Source of the DNA: Candidatus Rokuibacteriota bacterium
Lineage (GTDB): Bacteria > Methylomirabilota > Methylomirabilia > Rokubacteriales > CSP1-6
Reading direction: 5' to 3'
Assembly (NCBI GenBank): GCA_003221595.1
Contig: QHSM01000209.1
Span: 1-8,934 of the forward strand
DNA: 8,934 nucleotides
Shown here: positions 1 to 6,402 of the stretch, one piece after another
Numbering within the stretch: the first letter of the stretch is position 1
Layout of the letters: each line of letters opens with the position of its first letter
Notes under the pieces: model-generated
Seen by the model: only the letters and a program-made list of their open reading frames with translations
Told to the model about the DNA's origin: nothing
Database searches by the model: none
Position numbers and translations under genes: made by a program

Positions 1-979
1 TCTCGAGCTCCTGCAGCACGCCGTCGACCCGGAAGCGCGTCTGGATCCCGCGGTCCACCGCCTCGAGGTGAATGTCGGAGGCGCCGCGCTCGACCGCGAG
101 CGTCAAGAGCTGGCGGACGATGGCGGTCGTGCTCTCGGCGGTGCGCTGGACGTCCAGGAAGACCGAGCGATCCTCGGAGAGGTTCTCGATCTCCTCCAGG
201 GCGAGGACGTGCGCCTCGCCCACGAACGGCTGCGGCTCCCGGCCGGCCACCATCGGCGCCTGATCAGCCGAGTCCACCGCGACGGGTCCCGGGTACATCT
301 GCGCGAGTGCCCGCCGGAGGCTGGCGCGGGTGGACGTGATGACCTCGATCTCACAGCCGGTGCTCGACTTCAGGTCATGGACGACGGCCGTCCGCGTCGG
401 ATCGTCCATCGCCACGACCAGCGTGTTGCCGACGCGCGCGACCGGCACGACGAGCGAGCGCCGCGCGAAGCGCGGGTTGATGAGCGTGTGGAGGGATCGG
501 TCCAGCCCGATCGTGTCCAGGTCGAAGAAGTTGATGTGCAGCTGCAGGCAGAGCGCCTGCCGCACCTGCTCCTCGGTGACGTACTTCAGCCGGACGACGA
601 CCTCGCCGAGTGACTGCCGCCAGCGCCGCTGCTCGCCGAGCGCGTTCTCGAGCTGCTCGGTGGTGATGACCTTCGTCTTGACGAGGATCTCGCCGATCTT
701 GGAGTAACGCTGGTGGCGCTCGAGGACCGACAGGAGCTGCCGTCGCGTGATGACCTTCTGGGTGACGAGAATGTGGCCGAGCGGCCGGTAGGTCCGGGAG
801 GCGCTCTGAAGCCGGAGCGCTTTCTGGACGTCGTCGTGGGTCGCGAGCCCCTCGCCGATCAGGATGTCGCCGAGCCGCAGGCTCGCGACGCGTCGCAGGG
901 TGCTCTTGCGGGCGGTCGCGGTCCCGTTCACGTGCGCTGCGCGAGGCACTTCGAGCTGGAATGGAGATACGGCATTCAT
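1..979 (-). CDS. GspE/PilB-family secretion or type IV pilus ATPase with tandem MshEN domains (partial, C-terminus off the left edge)
   Basis: Read from an ATG at 979 the frame is open for 326 codons to the window edge. Residues 35-58, 66-89, 94-117 and 123-146 each resemble the 24-residue MshEN motif (x-L/I-G-x-x-L/V ... L-x-x-A/V-L). The first is a near-perfect match with R35, L36, G37, G44 and Q58. Residues 147-229 look like the usual T2SSE N-terminal fold, and residues 298-325 contain GASDIHLEA and RFRVDGVLQEL, the conserved start of the GspE/PilB ATPase core. The Walker A/B region lies outside the window. Members of this family are cytoplasmic hexameric ATPases powering type II secretion or pilus assembly, and MshEN domains in relatives bind cyclic di-GMP. 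The start is uncertain: no strong Shine-Dalgarno precedes the ATG, and the frame stays open upstream to the tctC stop, with a possible TTG at 1027. GspE, PilB and MshE cannot be told apart from this fragment. Confidence 0.88.
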   Translation of the reverse strand, partial: MNAVSPFQLEVPRAAHVNGTATARKSTLRRVASLRLGDILIGEGLATHDDVQKALRLQSASRTYRPLGHILVTQKVITRRQLLSVLERHQRYSKIGEILVKTKVITTEQLENALGEQRRWRQSLGEVVVRLKYVTEEQVRQALCLQLHINFFDLDTIGLDRSLHTLINPRFARRSLVVPVARVGNTLVVAMDDPTRTAVVHDLKSSTGCEIEVITSTRASLRRALAQMYPGPVAVDSADQAPMVAGREPQPFVGEAHVLALEEIENLSEDRSVFLDVQRTAESTTAIVRQLLTLAVERGASDIHLEAVDRGIQTRFRVDGVLQELE

Positions 980-1018
980 GGCTTCGTAGCGATAGCAACG
1001 AGCCTGCCAGATCTCGGT

Positions 1019-1079
1019 GGGCCACAACTCTGCGCCACCACGGAATGGTGCGCTCCGGACTTTCTTTCCGGCGTGGCCC
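1019..1079 (-). promoter_or_regulatory. candidate structured RNA leader (three-way junction) upstream of the MshEN ATPase
   Basis: On the minus strand, complementary 7-nt arms GGGCCAC (1079-1073) and GTGGCCC (1025-1019) enclose two hairpins. One is CCGGA/TCCGG (1071-1067 with 1059-1055, 7-nt loop). The other is GCGCACCA/TGGTGGCGC (1053-1046 with 1040-1032, 5-nt loop, one bulged base). Together they give a P1-plus-two-hairpin fold ending 40 nt before the ATPase ATG. I see no U-tract typical of a terminator and do not recognise a known riboswitch consensus, including the c-di-GMP-I class. GC-rich DNA folds easily, so this could be chance. The same bases are also open in the ATPase frame. Confidence 0.3.
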
Positions 1080-1102
1080 GTTCCGATCCACTGGTGCGTT
1101 TC

Positions 1103-2125
1103 TTACTTGTAGAGGATGTCCTTCAGCTTGGCGACGAGGGCGGGCTCGAGCGCGAACGCCTCGGCGACCATTCGGTCGAGCTCCTCGGCGGTCGCCGGAT
1201 CGAGCGTGAGCTTTGCCTTGTCCGCTTCGGCCAGGAAGCCTGGGTCCTTCAGCGTTTCCTGGAACGCTTTGCGCAAGGCGAGGACCCGGTCCTTCGGCGT
1301 CCCCGGCGGAAGCGCGAACGGACGGGCGAACGCGGCGGCGTTCTGGATACCGACCTTGATGAGCTGACGCGCTTCATCGGACTTCGCGAGGCTGTGGGCG
1401 AGAGGGATGCCGGGCAGATCTGGGAATCCCCTGGGACTCGTTTGCAGAACCGCGACGACCTCGCCGGTGTCCAGGCCGCCGCGCCACGTCGAGCGCATCG
1501 ATTCCCATGACCAGCAGGCCCCGGCCAGCTCGCCGGACGACGCGGCGAGGCGAATTTCTGCGGTGCCCTTGTAGCCCGAGACGAGCTGAATCGGGAGCCC
1601 GAGCGCGGCCTTCAGGATCCTCGCGTTGCCGTCGGGCGTGCCGCCGGGCGCGACACCGCCGAGCTTGACGGGCGTCTTCGCCGCGAGCCATTTCTCCACC
1701 GAGGTGATGCCGCTCGCGCGGGTCATCGCGCAGACCGCGTCTTCCCGGATGGGAGCGCCGATGAGCTCGAACTTCCGCGCGTCGAACTCGATCCCCGGCT
1801 GTCCGAGGACCTGTCCGAGGAAGAGCGCGCCGTTGAAGTGTCCGATCGTGAGCCCGTCGGGCTTCGCCACCCGATACAGGTGATTGGCGGCGATGAGGCT
1901 CCCGGCGCCCGTCATGTTCTCGACGACGATCGTCGGGTTGCCGGGGATGTGACGGCCCATGTGTCGGGAGATGACCCTGGCGTAGGTGTCGAACCCCCCG
2001 CCGGGCGCGAAGCCGACGACGAAACGAATGGTCTTGCCGTCGAAGAAGGTCTGGGCGTGGAGACTGCCGCCGCCCAGGGCGAGCATTATCAGCAGGGTCG
2101 AGAGCGCCACGAGTCGTTTGTCCAT
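1103..2125 (-). CDS. TctC/Bug-family tripartite tricarboxylate transporter substrate-binding protein
   Basis: A complete 340-aa protein of normal length for the family. It has a classical signal peptide (MDKR, hydrophobic run, cleavage likely after SLHA at residue 24), so the mature protein should be periplasmic. Family marks are the early strand and glycine loop IRFVVGFAPGGGFDTYAR (33-50), the VVENMTGAGSLIAANHLY block (67-84), the PDG turn near 89-91 and LGGVAPGGTPDGNAR (155-169). It ends with a typical helical C-terminus. Such proteins capture carboxylates or other small organic acids for TctAB-type or other permeases. The ligand cannot be read here. No tctA or tctB is adjacent, so it is an orphan receptor, as is common in Bug-rich bacteria. 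ATG 2125 is preceded by GAGGA at a suitable distance. It is transcribed divergently from the FecR/DUF6600 gene and lies upstream of the ATPase on the same strand. Confidence 0.9.
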   Translation of the reverse strand: MDKRLVALSTLLIMLALGGGSLHAQTFFDGKTIRFVVGFAPGGGFDTYARVISRHMGRHIPGNPTIVVENMTGAGSLIAANHLYRVAKPDGLTIGHFNGALFLGQVLGQPGIEFDARKFELIGAPIREDAVCAMTRASGITSVEKWLAAKTPVKLGGVAPGGTPDGNARILKAALGLPIQLVSGYKGTAEIRLAASSGELAGACWSWESMRSTWRGGLDTGEVVAVLQTSPRGFPDLPGIPLAHSLAKSDEARQLIKVGIQNAAAFARPFALPPGTPKDRVLALRKAFQETLKDPGFLAEADKAKLTLDPATAEELDRMVAEAFALEPALVAKLKDILYK

Positions 2126-2147
2126 GGGGTTCCTCGCGAACCGGAAG

Positions 2148-2156
2148 AATTTACCA
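2148..2156 (-). promoter_or_regulatory. weak candidate extended -10 promoter for the tctC-like gene
   Basis: On the minus strand, TGGTAAATT reads as TG-N followed by TAAATT, a 4/6 match to the -10 box. It sits about 23 nt before the ATG at 2125, which would give a short leader that still includes the GAGGA ribosome site. No convincing -35 box lies 17 nt upstream. The element overlaps the outer arm of the palindrome at 2149-2196, so a protein bound there could affect it. This is inference from sequence resemblance only. Confidence 0.2.
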
Positions 2157-2196
2157 TGCCCTCACCGGGGCCACGCCGCCCCACAATGAGGTAAAT
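2149..2196. repeat. interrupted palindrome in the divergent intergenic region
   Basis: Three nested complementary arm pairs share one axis: ATTTA 2149-2153 with TAAAT 2192-2196, CCTCA 2160-2164 with TGAGG 2187-2191, and GGGGC 2167-2171 with GCCCC 2178-2182 around a 6-nt centre. The last two right-hand arms are contiguous, while the left arms are separated by 6 nt. The element lies between the divergent starts at 2125 and 2257. It could be an operator or an RNA hairpin in a leader. No homology is recognised. Confidence 0.4.
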
Positions 2197-2214
2197 GCCA
2201 CGAGCCGCGGATTC

Positions 2215-2235
2215 GTCAAAGGGTTGACAATCAAC
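2215..2235. promoter_or_regulatory. clustered GTCAA/TTGAC half-sites upstream of the FecR/DUF6600 gene
   Basis: GTCAA (2215-2219), TTGAC (2224-2228) and TCAAC (2231-2235) form two overlapping inverted repeats ending about 20 nt before the ATG at 2257. The TTGACA at 2224-2229 looks like a -35 box, but a matching -10 would fall on the start codon. A repressor operator is therefore a better guess than a promoter for this hexamer. The element is small and could be chance. Confidence 0.22.
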
Positions 2236-2256
2236 GCTAGGGAGGACCACCAGATC

Positions 2257-4392
2257 ATGACCTCACGGCAGATCGTTGCAGGGCTTCTCGCGTTGAGCAT
2301 GCTGGCCGGAACGCCGGCTCCCGCGTGGAGAGCTCCTGACGCTCAGGCCGCTCCCGGGGAGCCCGCCGCTCCTCCGGCTACGGGCGACGCGCCCGCGCAG
2401 ACGGAGGCGACCGAGGTCATCCCGCCCCGCATCAGCTACATCACTGGCCAGGTGTCCTTCTGGAGGCCGGGCGCCGACGACTGGACCCCGGCGAAGGTCA
2501 ACACGCCCCTGGCACCCGGTGACGTTCTCTACGCGGGTCCGGACGGCAACGTCGAGGTCCAGGTCGGCCCGCGCGCGTTCGTTCGAGCCGCCGAGGGAAC
2601 CCAGATCGGTCTCGACAACCAGGAGTCCGATTTTCTCCAGCTCAGGCTGACGGGCGGACTGGCCGCTCTCGACCTTCGTGAGCTTCCGGCCGGCCAGACC
2701 GTCGAGCTCGATACTCCCAACGCCGTCTTCACGGTCGAGCGCATGGGGTTCTATCGCGCGGACGTGGAGTCGGATTCGACGACGTTCAGGGCGCACCGCG
2801 GTGGCGTCGCCACGATGACCCCCGCGGGGGGCGAGGCGACACAGATCGCCGGCAACCAGCAGGTCGTGGTCACCGGCGCCGAATCGCCGCGCGTCGAGGC
2901 GGGCGCGGCGCCGGCGCTGAGCCCGTGGGATCGCTGGAACTCCGAGCGCACCGACTACGTCATCCGCTCCGCGAGCGCTCGCTACGTGCCGCGCGGTACG
3001 TACGGCACCGAGGAGCTGGACCAGCACGGCAGCTGGCGCACCGTTGAGCAGTACGGAGCGGTGTGGGTGCCCGCAGGCGCGCCGGCGGGCTGGGTGCCGT
3101 ACAGCACCGGCCGCTGGATCTGGGATCCGCGCTTCGGGTGGACGTGGCTCGACGACGCTCCCTGGGGCTGGGCGCCCTATCATCACGGGCGCTGGGTCTT
3201 CGTCGGCAGCTACTGGGCGTGGGCGCCGGGGCCCATAGTCGTCAGGCCCGTGTACGCGCCGGCCCTCGTCGTGTTCCTCGGCGGCGGCGTGCGGGTGGGC
3301 GTTCGCCCGCTTTGCTGGGCCCCGCTCGCCTGGGGCGAGCCCATCATTCCGTGGTGGGGGCGTCCCGGATTCGTCGGCGTCGCCACGTGGCGCGGCTGGG
3401 GCGGTCCGCACGTGGTCAACAACGTGGTGGTCAACCGGACGACGACGGTCAACGTGACCAACATCAACGTCTACCGGAACGTGACCGTCAACAATGCCGT
3501 GGTCGGCGTCTCGGCCGATCGCTTCGGGCACCACGAGCGGCCGCGGCGAATCGAGCAGGCCGAGGTTCGCCAGCTCGCGCCGGTCCGCGGCGCGCTCGAC
3601 GTGAAGCCCGTCGCGGCGAGCGTGACAGTTGCGTCCGGCGCGGCCGCGAAGCCGCCGGCCGCCATCGAGAAGCGCGCGGTCGTGGCCACGCGGCCGCCGC
3701 ACGACGTCACGACCAGACTTCGTGACCAGGGGATCGCTCCGACCCGGACCGCGGAGCCCAATGCGCCGCCCCGGATCGTGCCGGCGCCCAGGCCCGTACG
3801 CGGGACCGAGCCCGCGTCCACGCGCCCGCAGCCCTCCGGGCCACGGAATGCGCCAGCCCCGCGAGCGGACGTCCCCGAGGGCCGGGGCGAGCGGCCCGAT
3901 CGCGATCAGCGGCGTGAGAGAAACCAGCCGCAGGCCATGCCGGCCCCGTCTCAGACTCCGACCCCGTCGCAGACTCCGACCCCGCCGCGAACTCCGGCGC
4001 CGTCGCAGACGCAGGCGCCGTCGCGGACTCCAGCGCCGCCACAAGCGCCGGGGCAGTCACAGACTCCAGCGCAATCGCAGGCGCCTGCACCGCAGCGCCA
4101 GCCAGCCGCCCCGCGATCGGATCCTGCTGCCAAGGGCGGCGAGCGGCCGGAGCGCGACGACCGTCGCGCACGAAGCCAGCCGCAGAACCATCCGGCACCG
4201 CCGCACCCGCCCAGCCCGGCCCGGCAGCCGGCCCCCGCGAGAGCCGAGCCCCAGGTGAATCGCGGCGAACGGCAGGATCACGGCCAGCGGCCCCCGAACG
4301 CTGCGCCGGATCGTCCGGAGAAGCCGGCGCCTGCAGAGCGCGGCGCGGGGCAGGATCGCGGCCAGCGCCCGGAGCGGACGGAGAAGCCATAG
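2257..4392 (+). CDS. secreted FecR-like / DUF6600 domain protein with Pro/Gln/Arg-rich tail
   Basis: 711 aa from ATG 2257, chosen over the in-frame TTG at 2224 because GGGAGGA lies 11 nt upstream and the signal peptide then starts cleanly (MTSRQIVAGLLALSMLAG). Residues about 57-205 form a FecR-like beta domain (ITGQVSFWRPG, a PGDVLYAG turn, then repeated strands). Residues about 242-325 are the Trp-rich DUF6600 region, with repeats such as GWVPYSTGRWIWDPRFGW and GWAPYHHGRWVF. A hydrophobic Gly/Trp stretch (326-384) and an Asn/Val/Thr-rich stretch (385-417) follow, then a disordered basic, proline-rich tail (430-711). Unlike classical FecR anti-sigma regulators, it has no N-terminal cytoplasmic domain plus internal membrane helix, and no FecI-type sigma gene is adjacent. 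It is probably a periplasmic or cell-surface envelope protein, with FecR used as a binding or structural module. Its precise role is unknown. Confidence 0.85.
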   Translation: MTSRQIVAGLLALSMLAGTPAPAWRAPDAQAAPGEPAAPPATGDAPAQTEATEVIPPRISYITGQVSFWRPGADDWTPAKVNTPLAPGDVLYAGPDGNVEVQVGPRAFVRAAEGTQIGLDNQESDFLQLRLTGGLAALDLRELPAGQTVELDTPNAVFTVERMGFYRADVESDSTTFRAHRGGVATMTPAGGEATQIAGNQQVVVTGAESPRVEAGAAPALSPWDRWNSERTDYVIRSASARYVPRGTYGTEELDQHGSWRTVEQYGAVWVPAGAPAGWVPYSTGRWIWDPRFGWTWLDDAPWGWAPYHHGRWVFVGSYWAWAPGPIVVRPVYAPALVVFLGGGVRVGVRPLCWAPLAWGEPIIPWWGRPGFVGVATWRGWGGPHVVNNVVVNRTTTVNVTNINVYRNVTVNNAVVGVSADRFGHHERPRRIEQAEVRQLAPVRGALDVKPVAASVTVASGAAAKPPAAIEKRAVVATRPPHDVTTRLRDQGIAPTRTAEPNAPPRIVPAPRPVRGTEPASTRPQPSGPRNAPAPRADVPEGRGERPDRDQRRERNQPQAMPAPSQTPTPSQTPTPPRTPAPSQTQAPSRTPAPPQAPGQSQTPAQSQAPAPQRQPAAPRSDPAAKGGERPERDDRRARSQPQNHPAPPHPPSPARQPAPARAEPQVNRGERQDHGQRPPNAAPDRPEKPAPAERGAGQDRGQRPERTEKP
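3886..4185 (+). repeat. pair of 16-residue charged repeats flanking the SQTPTP array (within the DUF6600 gene)
   Basis: The protein carries GERPDRDQRRERNQPQ at residues 544-559 and GERPERDDRRARSQPQ at residues 628-643. These are related blocks placed on either side of the SQTPTP-like array. Shorter relatives (GERQDHGQR, GQDRGQRPE) recur near the C-terminus. The pattern suggests the tail grew by duplication of a charged-block/proline-block module. It is likely disordered and may interact with cell-wall polymers or nucleic acid, but that is inference. Confidence 0.6.
3949..4092 (+). repeat. 18-bp tandem repeat, eight degenerate units (SQTPTP-like hexapeptides)
   Basis: Eight consecutive 18-nt units start at 3949, 3967, 3985, 4003, 4021, 4039, 4057 and 4075. 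They share the plan tcgcagactccgaccccg with increasing divergence downstream. Units 1 and 2 differ at a single base in this plan. They encode SQTPTP, SQTPTP, PRTPAP, SQTQAP, SRTPAP, PQAPGQ, SQTPAQ and SQAPAP, residues 565-612 of the DUF6600 protein. The unit is a multiple of three, so copy-number change would keep the frame. This makes it a candidate length-variable locus. Confidence 0.8.
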
Positions 4393-4427
4393 CGAAGCGA
4401 GCGCCGCGGTCAGCGGCGCTCGCTTCG
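4393..4427. terminator. bidirectional hairpin between convergent genes, with the dppF-like stop in its loop
   Basis: A perfect 15-bp stem (4393-4407 with 4413-4427) closes a 5-nt loop GGTCA. The DUF6600 gene's TAG stop (4390-4392) abuts the left arm. The minus-strand TGA stop of the peptide-importer ATPase (4412-4410) sits in the loop, so the stem also encodes that protein's last residues RSERR. Neither side has a clear T-tract, so classic Rho-independent action is uncertain. The position between convergent genes 17 bp apart favours a shared transcription-end or 3'-stabilising hairpin. Confidence 0.6.
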
Positions 4428-5368
4428 GTCGTCGGCGTCGGCCCGCGCGCCGGTCAGCGTGAGCTCCTCGGCTCGATGGCAACGCACCAGATGGCCGGCC
4501 GCGATCTCTCGCAGGGCGGGGCGCTCCGTCCGACACACCTGGGTCGTGAAGGGGCAGCGCGGATGGAAGTAGCAGCCGCGCGGGGGATCGGCCGGGTTGG
4601 CGACTTCGCCGGCGAGCGCCACGTCGCCGCTCGTGGCGTTCGGATCCGGCACGGGCGCCGACCTCAGCAGGGCGGCCGTGTAGGGATGCCGGGGATGCGC
4701 GAAGACGGCCGCGCTCGTCGCCAGCTCCACGATCTGCCCGACGTACATCACCGCCACCCGGTCGCTGATGTGCTTGACCACCGACAGGTCGTGCGCCACG
4801 AAGAGGTACGTGAGGGACAGCCGCTGCTGGAGATCCAGGAGCAGATTGAGCACCTGCGCCTGCACCGAGACGTCGAGGGCTGACACCGGCTATGCAGATA
4901 TTCCGCGCGGAGGCCCGTCAGCTCGAGCAGCGCCGCGACGCGCTCGATCCGCGCCCGCCGGTCGCGCAGGCCGTTGACGAGGAGCGGCTCGCCGACGTTG
5001 TCGAAGATGGTCATGCGCGGATTCAGCGAGCCGAAGGGATCCTGGAAGATCATCTGAATCTGAGGCCGCAGCGGCCGGAGCTCGGCGCGGGACAAGGGCG
5101 CCAGGTCGACGACACGGCCGTCCGCCGCGTGGAAGAGGATCTCGCCGCTCGTCGGCGTCATCGCGCGCAAGATGCAGCGCGCGGTCGTCGTCTTGCCGCA
5201 GCCCGACTCGCCGACGAGGCCGAGCGTCTCACCCTGGCGAATCGTGAAGCTCACGTCGTCCACCGCGCGCACGGTGCCGACGACCCTTCGGTTGAATCCG
5301 CGACGGATGGGGAAGGACTTTCCCAGGCGCCGGACGTCGAGCAGCCAGGGAGTCTCCGTCGCGCTCAT
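4410..5368 (-). pseudogene. peptide ABC transporter ATP-binding protein (DppF/OppF-type), disrupted by an internal deletion with frameshift
   Basis: The first piece starts at ATG 5368, overlapping the upstream ATPase stop as ATGA. It encodes a normal DppF N-terminus: Walker A GESGCGKT (53-60), Q-loop FQDPFGSLNPR (108-118) and AALLELTGLRAEYLH (145-159). The frame then fails. The family sequence resumes in another frame at 4889 with PVSALDVSVQAQVLNLL (D-loop), followed by the H-loop FVAHDLS, a VMYVGQIVE stretch and the Cys-containing oligopeptide C-terminal domain (GCYFHPRCP), stopping at 4410. Compared with intact relatives, about 31 residues between EYLH and PVSALD are absent, including the LSGGQ signature and Walker B DE. 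Two stray bases (4891-4890) remain, so about 91 nt are missing and the frame is lost. ATP hydrolysis by this product should be impossible. It may be a true pseudogene or a sequencing/assembly error. Confidence 0.85.
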
Positions 5369-6402
5369 GGCGCCTCGGCCTCGTCCGGACTGTAGAGGAA
5401 GCAGCTCGCGAGCTGCTCCGGCTCGACCGGCCGGAGCGCCGGTACACGCTCGGTGCACACCCCGGGGATCGCGTCCGGGCAGCGCGGGTGGAACGGGCAG
5501 CCGCGCGGGCGTCCCAAGGGGTGCGGGATCGATCCGGTGATCGTCGGCAGGAGCGTTCGCGGCGTCGTGTGAACGCTCGGGATCGACTTCAGCAGCGCGC
5601 GCGTGTACGGGTGCTTCGGCGCGTGAAAGATGCGCCCGACCGGGCCCTGCTCCATCACGCGCCCGAGGTACATCACCACGACTCGCCGGGCCATCTGGGC
5701 GATCACGCCGAGGTCGTGGGTGATGAACACGATCGCGGTGCCGTGCTGCCGCTGCAGGTCGCGCAGGAGATTCAGGATCTGGGCCTGCGTCGTCACGTCG
5801 ATCGCCGTCGTCGGCTCGTCCGCGATCAGGAGGCGCGGCTTGCACGACAGCGCCATCGCGATCATCGCCCGTTGCCGGAGCCCGCCCGAGAGCTGCCACG
5901 GATACGCGTCGACGCGCTGGTCCGGCATGGAGATGCCGACGCTGCGAAAGAGATCGACCGTCATCGCGCGCGCCTCGCCGCGGGAGAGGCTCCCGCCCGT
6001 CGGCCGCCACTGGCGCTCGTGGAGGCGGAGGGCCTCGATGACCTGATCGCCGACGGTGTGGACGGGGCTGAAGGCGGCCATGGGCTCCTGCGGGACGAGC
6101 GCGATCTCGGCGCCGCGAATCGCGCGCATGGCGGCTCCCTTCGGGGAGAGCTGCGCCAGATCGACGGCCGACCCGGCGTCCCGGCGCCAGAGGATCTGGC
6201 CGCCGACGATCCGGCCGGGCGGCTCGACGATCTGCAGGGCAGCCTTCATGGTGACGCTCTTCCCGCACCCGCTCTCGCCCACGATGCCGACCACCTGACC
6301 GGCCTCGACGTCGAAGCTCACGCCGTCGACCGCCCGCACGACTCCCTCGTCGAGCGCGAAGTGGACACGGAGGTCCTTGACCTCGAGGACGGGTGTCGTC
6401 AC
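5365..6402 (-). CDS. peptide ABC transporter ATP-binding protein (DppD/OppD-type)
   Basis: 345 aa from GTG 6402, the start that overlaps the permease stop as GTGA and places PVLEVKDLRVHF at the N-terminus as in relatives. All ATPase motifs are present: Walker A GESGCGKS (42-49), Q-loop PQEPM (Q105), signature LSGGLRQR (171-178), Walker B LLIADEP (191-197) and H-loop H229. The C-terminal oligopeptide-transporter domain (about 285-337) has the family cysteines C302, C308, C316 and C334. The D-loop reads TTAID rather than the usual TTALD. It is a cytoplasmic ATPase energising peptide (or nickel/opine-type) import with the adjacent permeases, and normally pairs with a DppF-type partner. That partner gene is broken immediately downstream. 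Stop/start overlaps with both neighbours indicate translational coupling in one operon. Substrate specificity cannot be inferred. Confidence 0.93.
   Translation of the reverse strand: MTTPVLEVKDLRVHFALDEGVVRAVDGVSFDVEAGQVVGIVGESGCGKSVTMKAALQIVEPPGRIVGGQILWRRDAGSAVDLAQLSPKGAAMRAIRGAEIALVPQEPMAAFSPVHTVGDQVIEALRLHERQWRPTGGSLSRGEARAMTVDLFRSVGISMPDQRVDAYPWQLSGGLRQRAMIAMALSCKPRLLIADEPTTAIDVTTQAQILNLLRDLQRQHGTAIVFITHDLGVIAQMARRVVVMYLGRVMEQGPVGRIFHAPKHPYTRALLKSIPSVHTTPRTLLPTITGSIPHPLGRPRGCPFHPRCPDAIPGVCTERVPALRPVEPEQLASCFLYSPDEAEAP

Noticed and set aside
1019..1079. Identification of the leader fold as a c-di-GMP-I riboswitch
   Set aside because: Tempting given the MshEN gene, but I cannot find the conserved junction and tetraloop/receptor sequences of that class.
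375..1091. 238-codon minus-strand frame overlapping the ATPase
   Set aside because: Arg/Pro/Ala-rich shadow frame. The GspE/MshEN motifs are in another frame that runs off the left edge.
713..1510. 265-codon plus-strand frame across the ATPase start and the tctC 3' end
   Set aside because: It spans two real minus-strand genes and their spacer and has no domain-like sequence or ribosome site.
2224..2229. TTGACA as a -35 box or TTG start codon
   Set aside because: A -10 at the normal spacing would fall at the ATG at 2257, and the TTG start lacks a ribosome site and would add residues ahead of a clean signal peptide.
2263..4044. 593-codon open frame antisense to the DUF6600 gene
   Set aside because: Its translation is an Arg/Gly/Asp-rich low-complexity string without domains, and the opposite strand encodes a clear signal peptide, FecR and DUF6600. 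High GC depletes stops in the antisense frame.
3949..4092. Tandem repeats considered as a CRISPR array
   Set aside because: Units are contiguous 18-mers without spacers, in frame inside a coding sequence, so this is a protein repeat.
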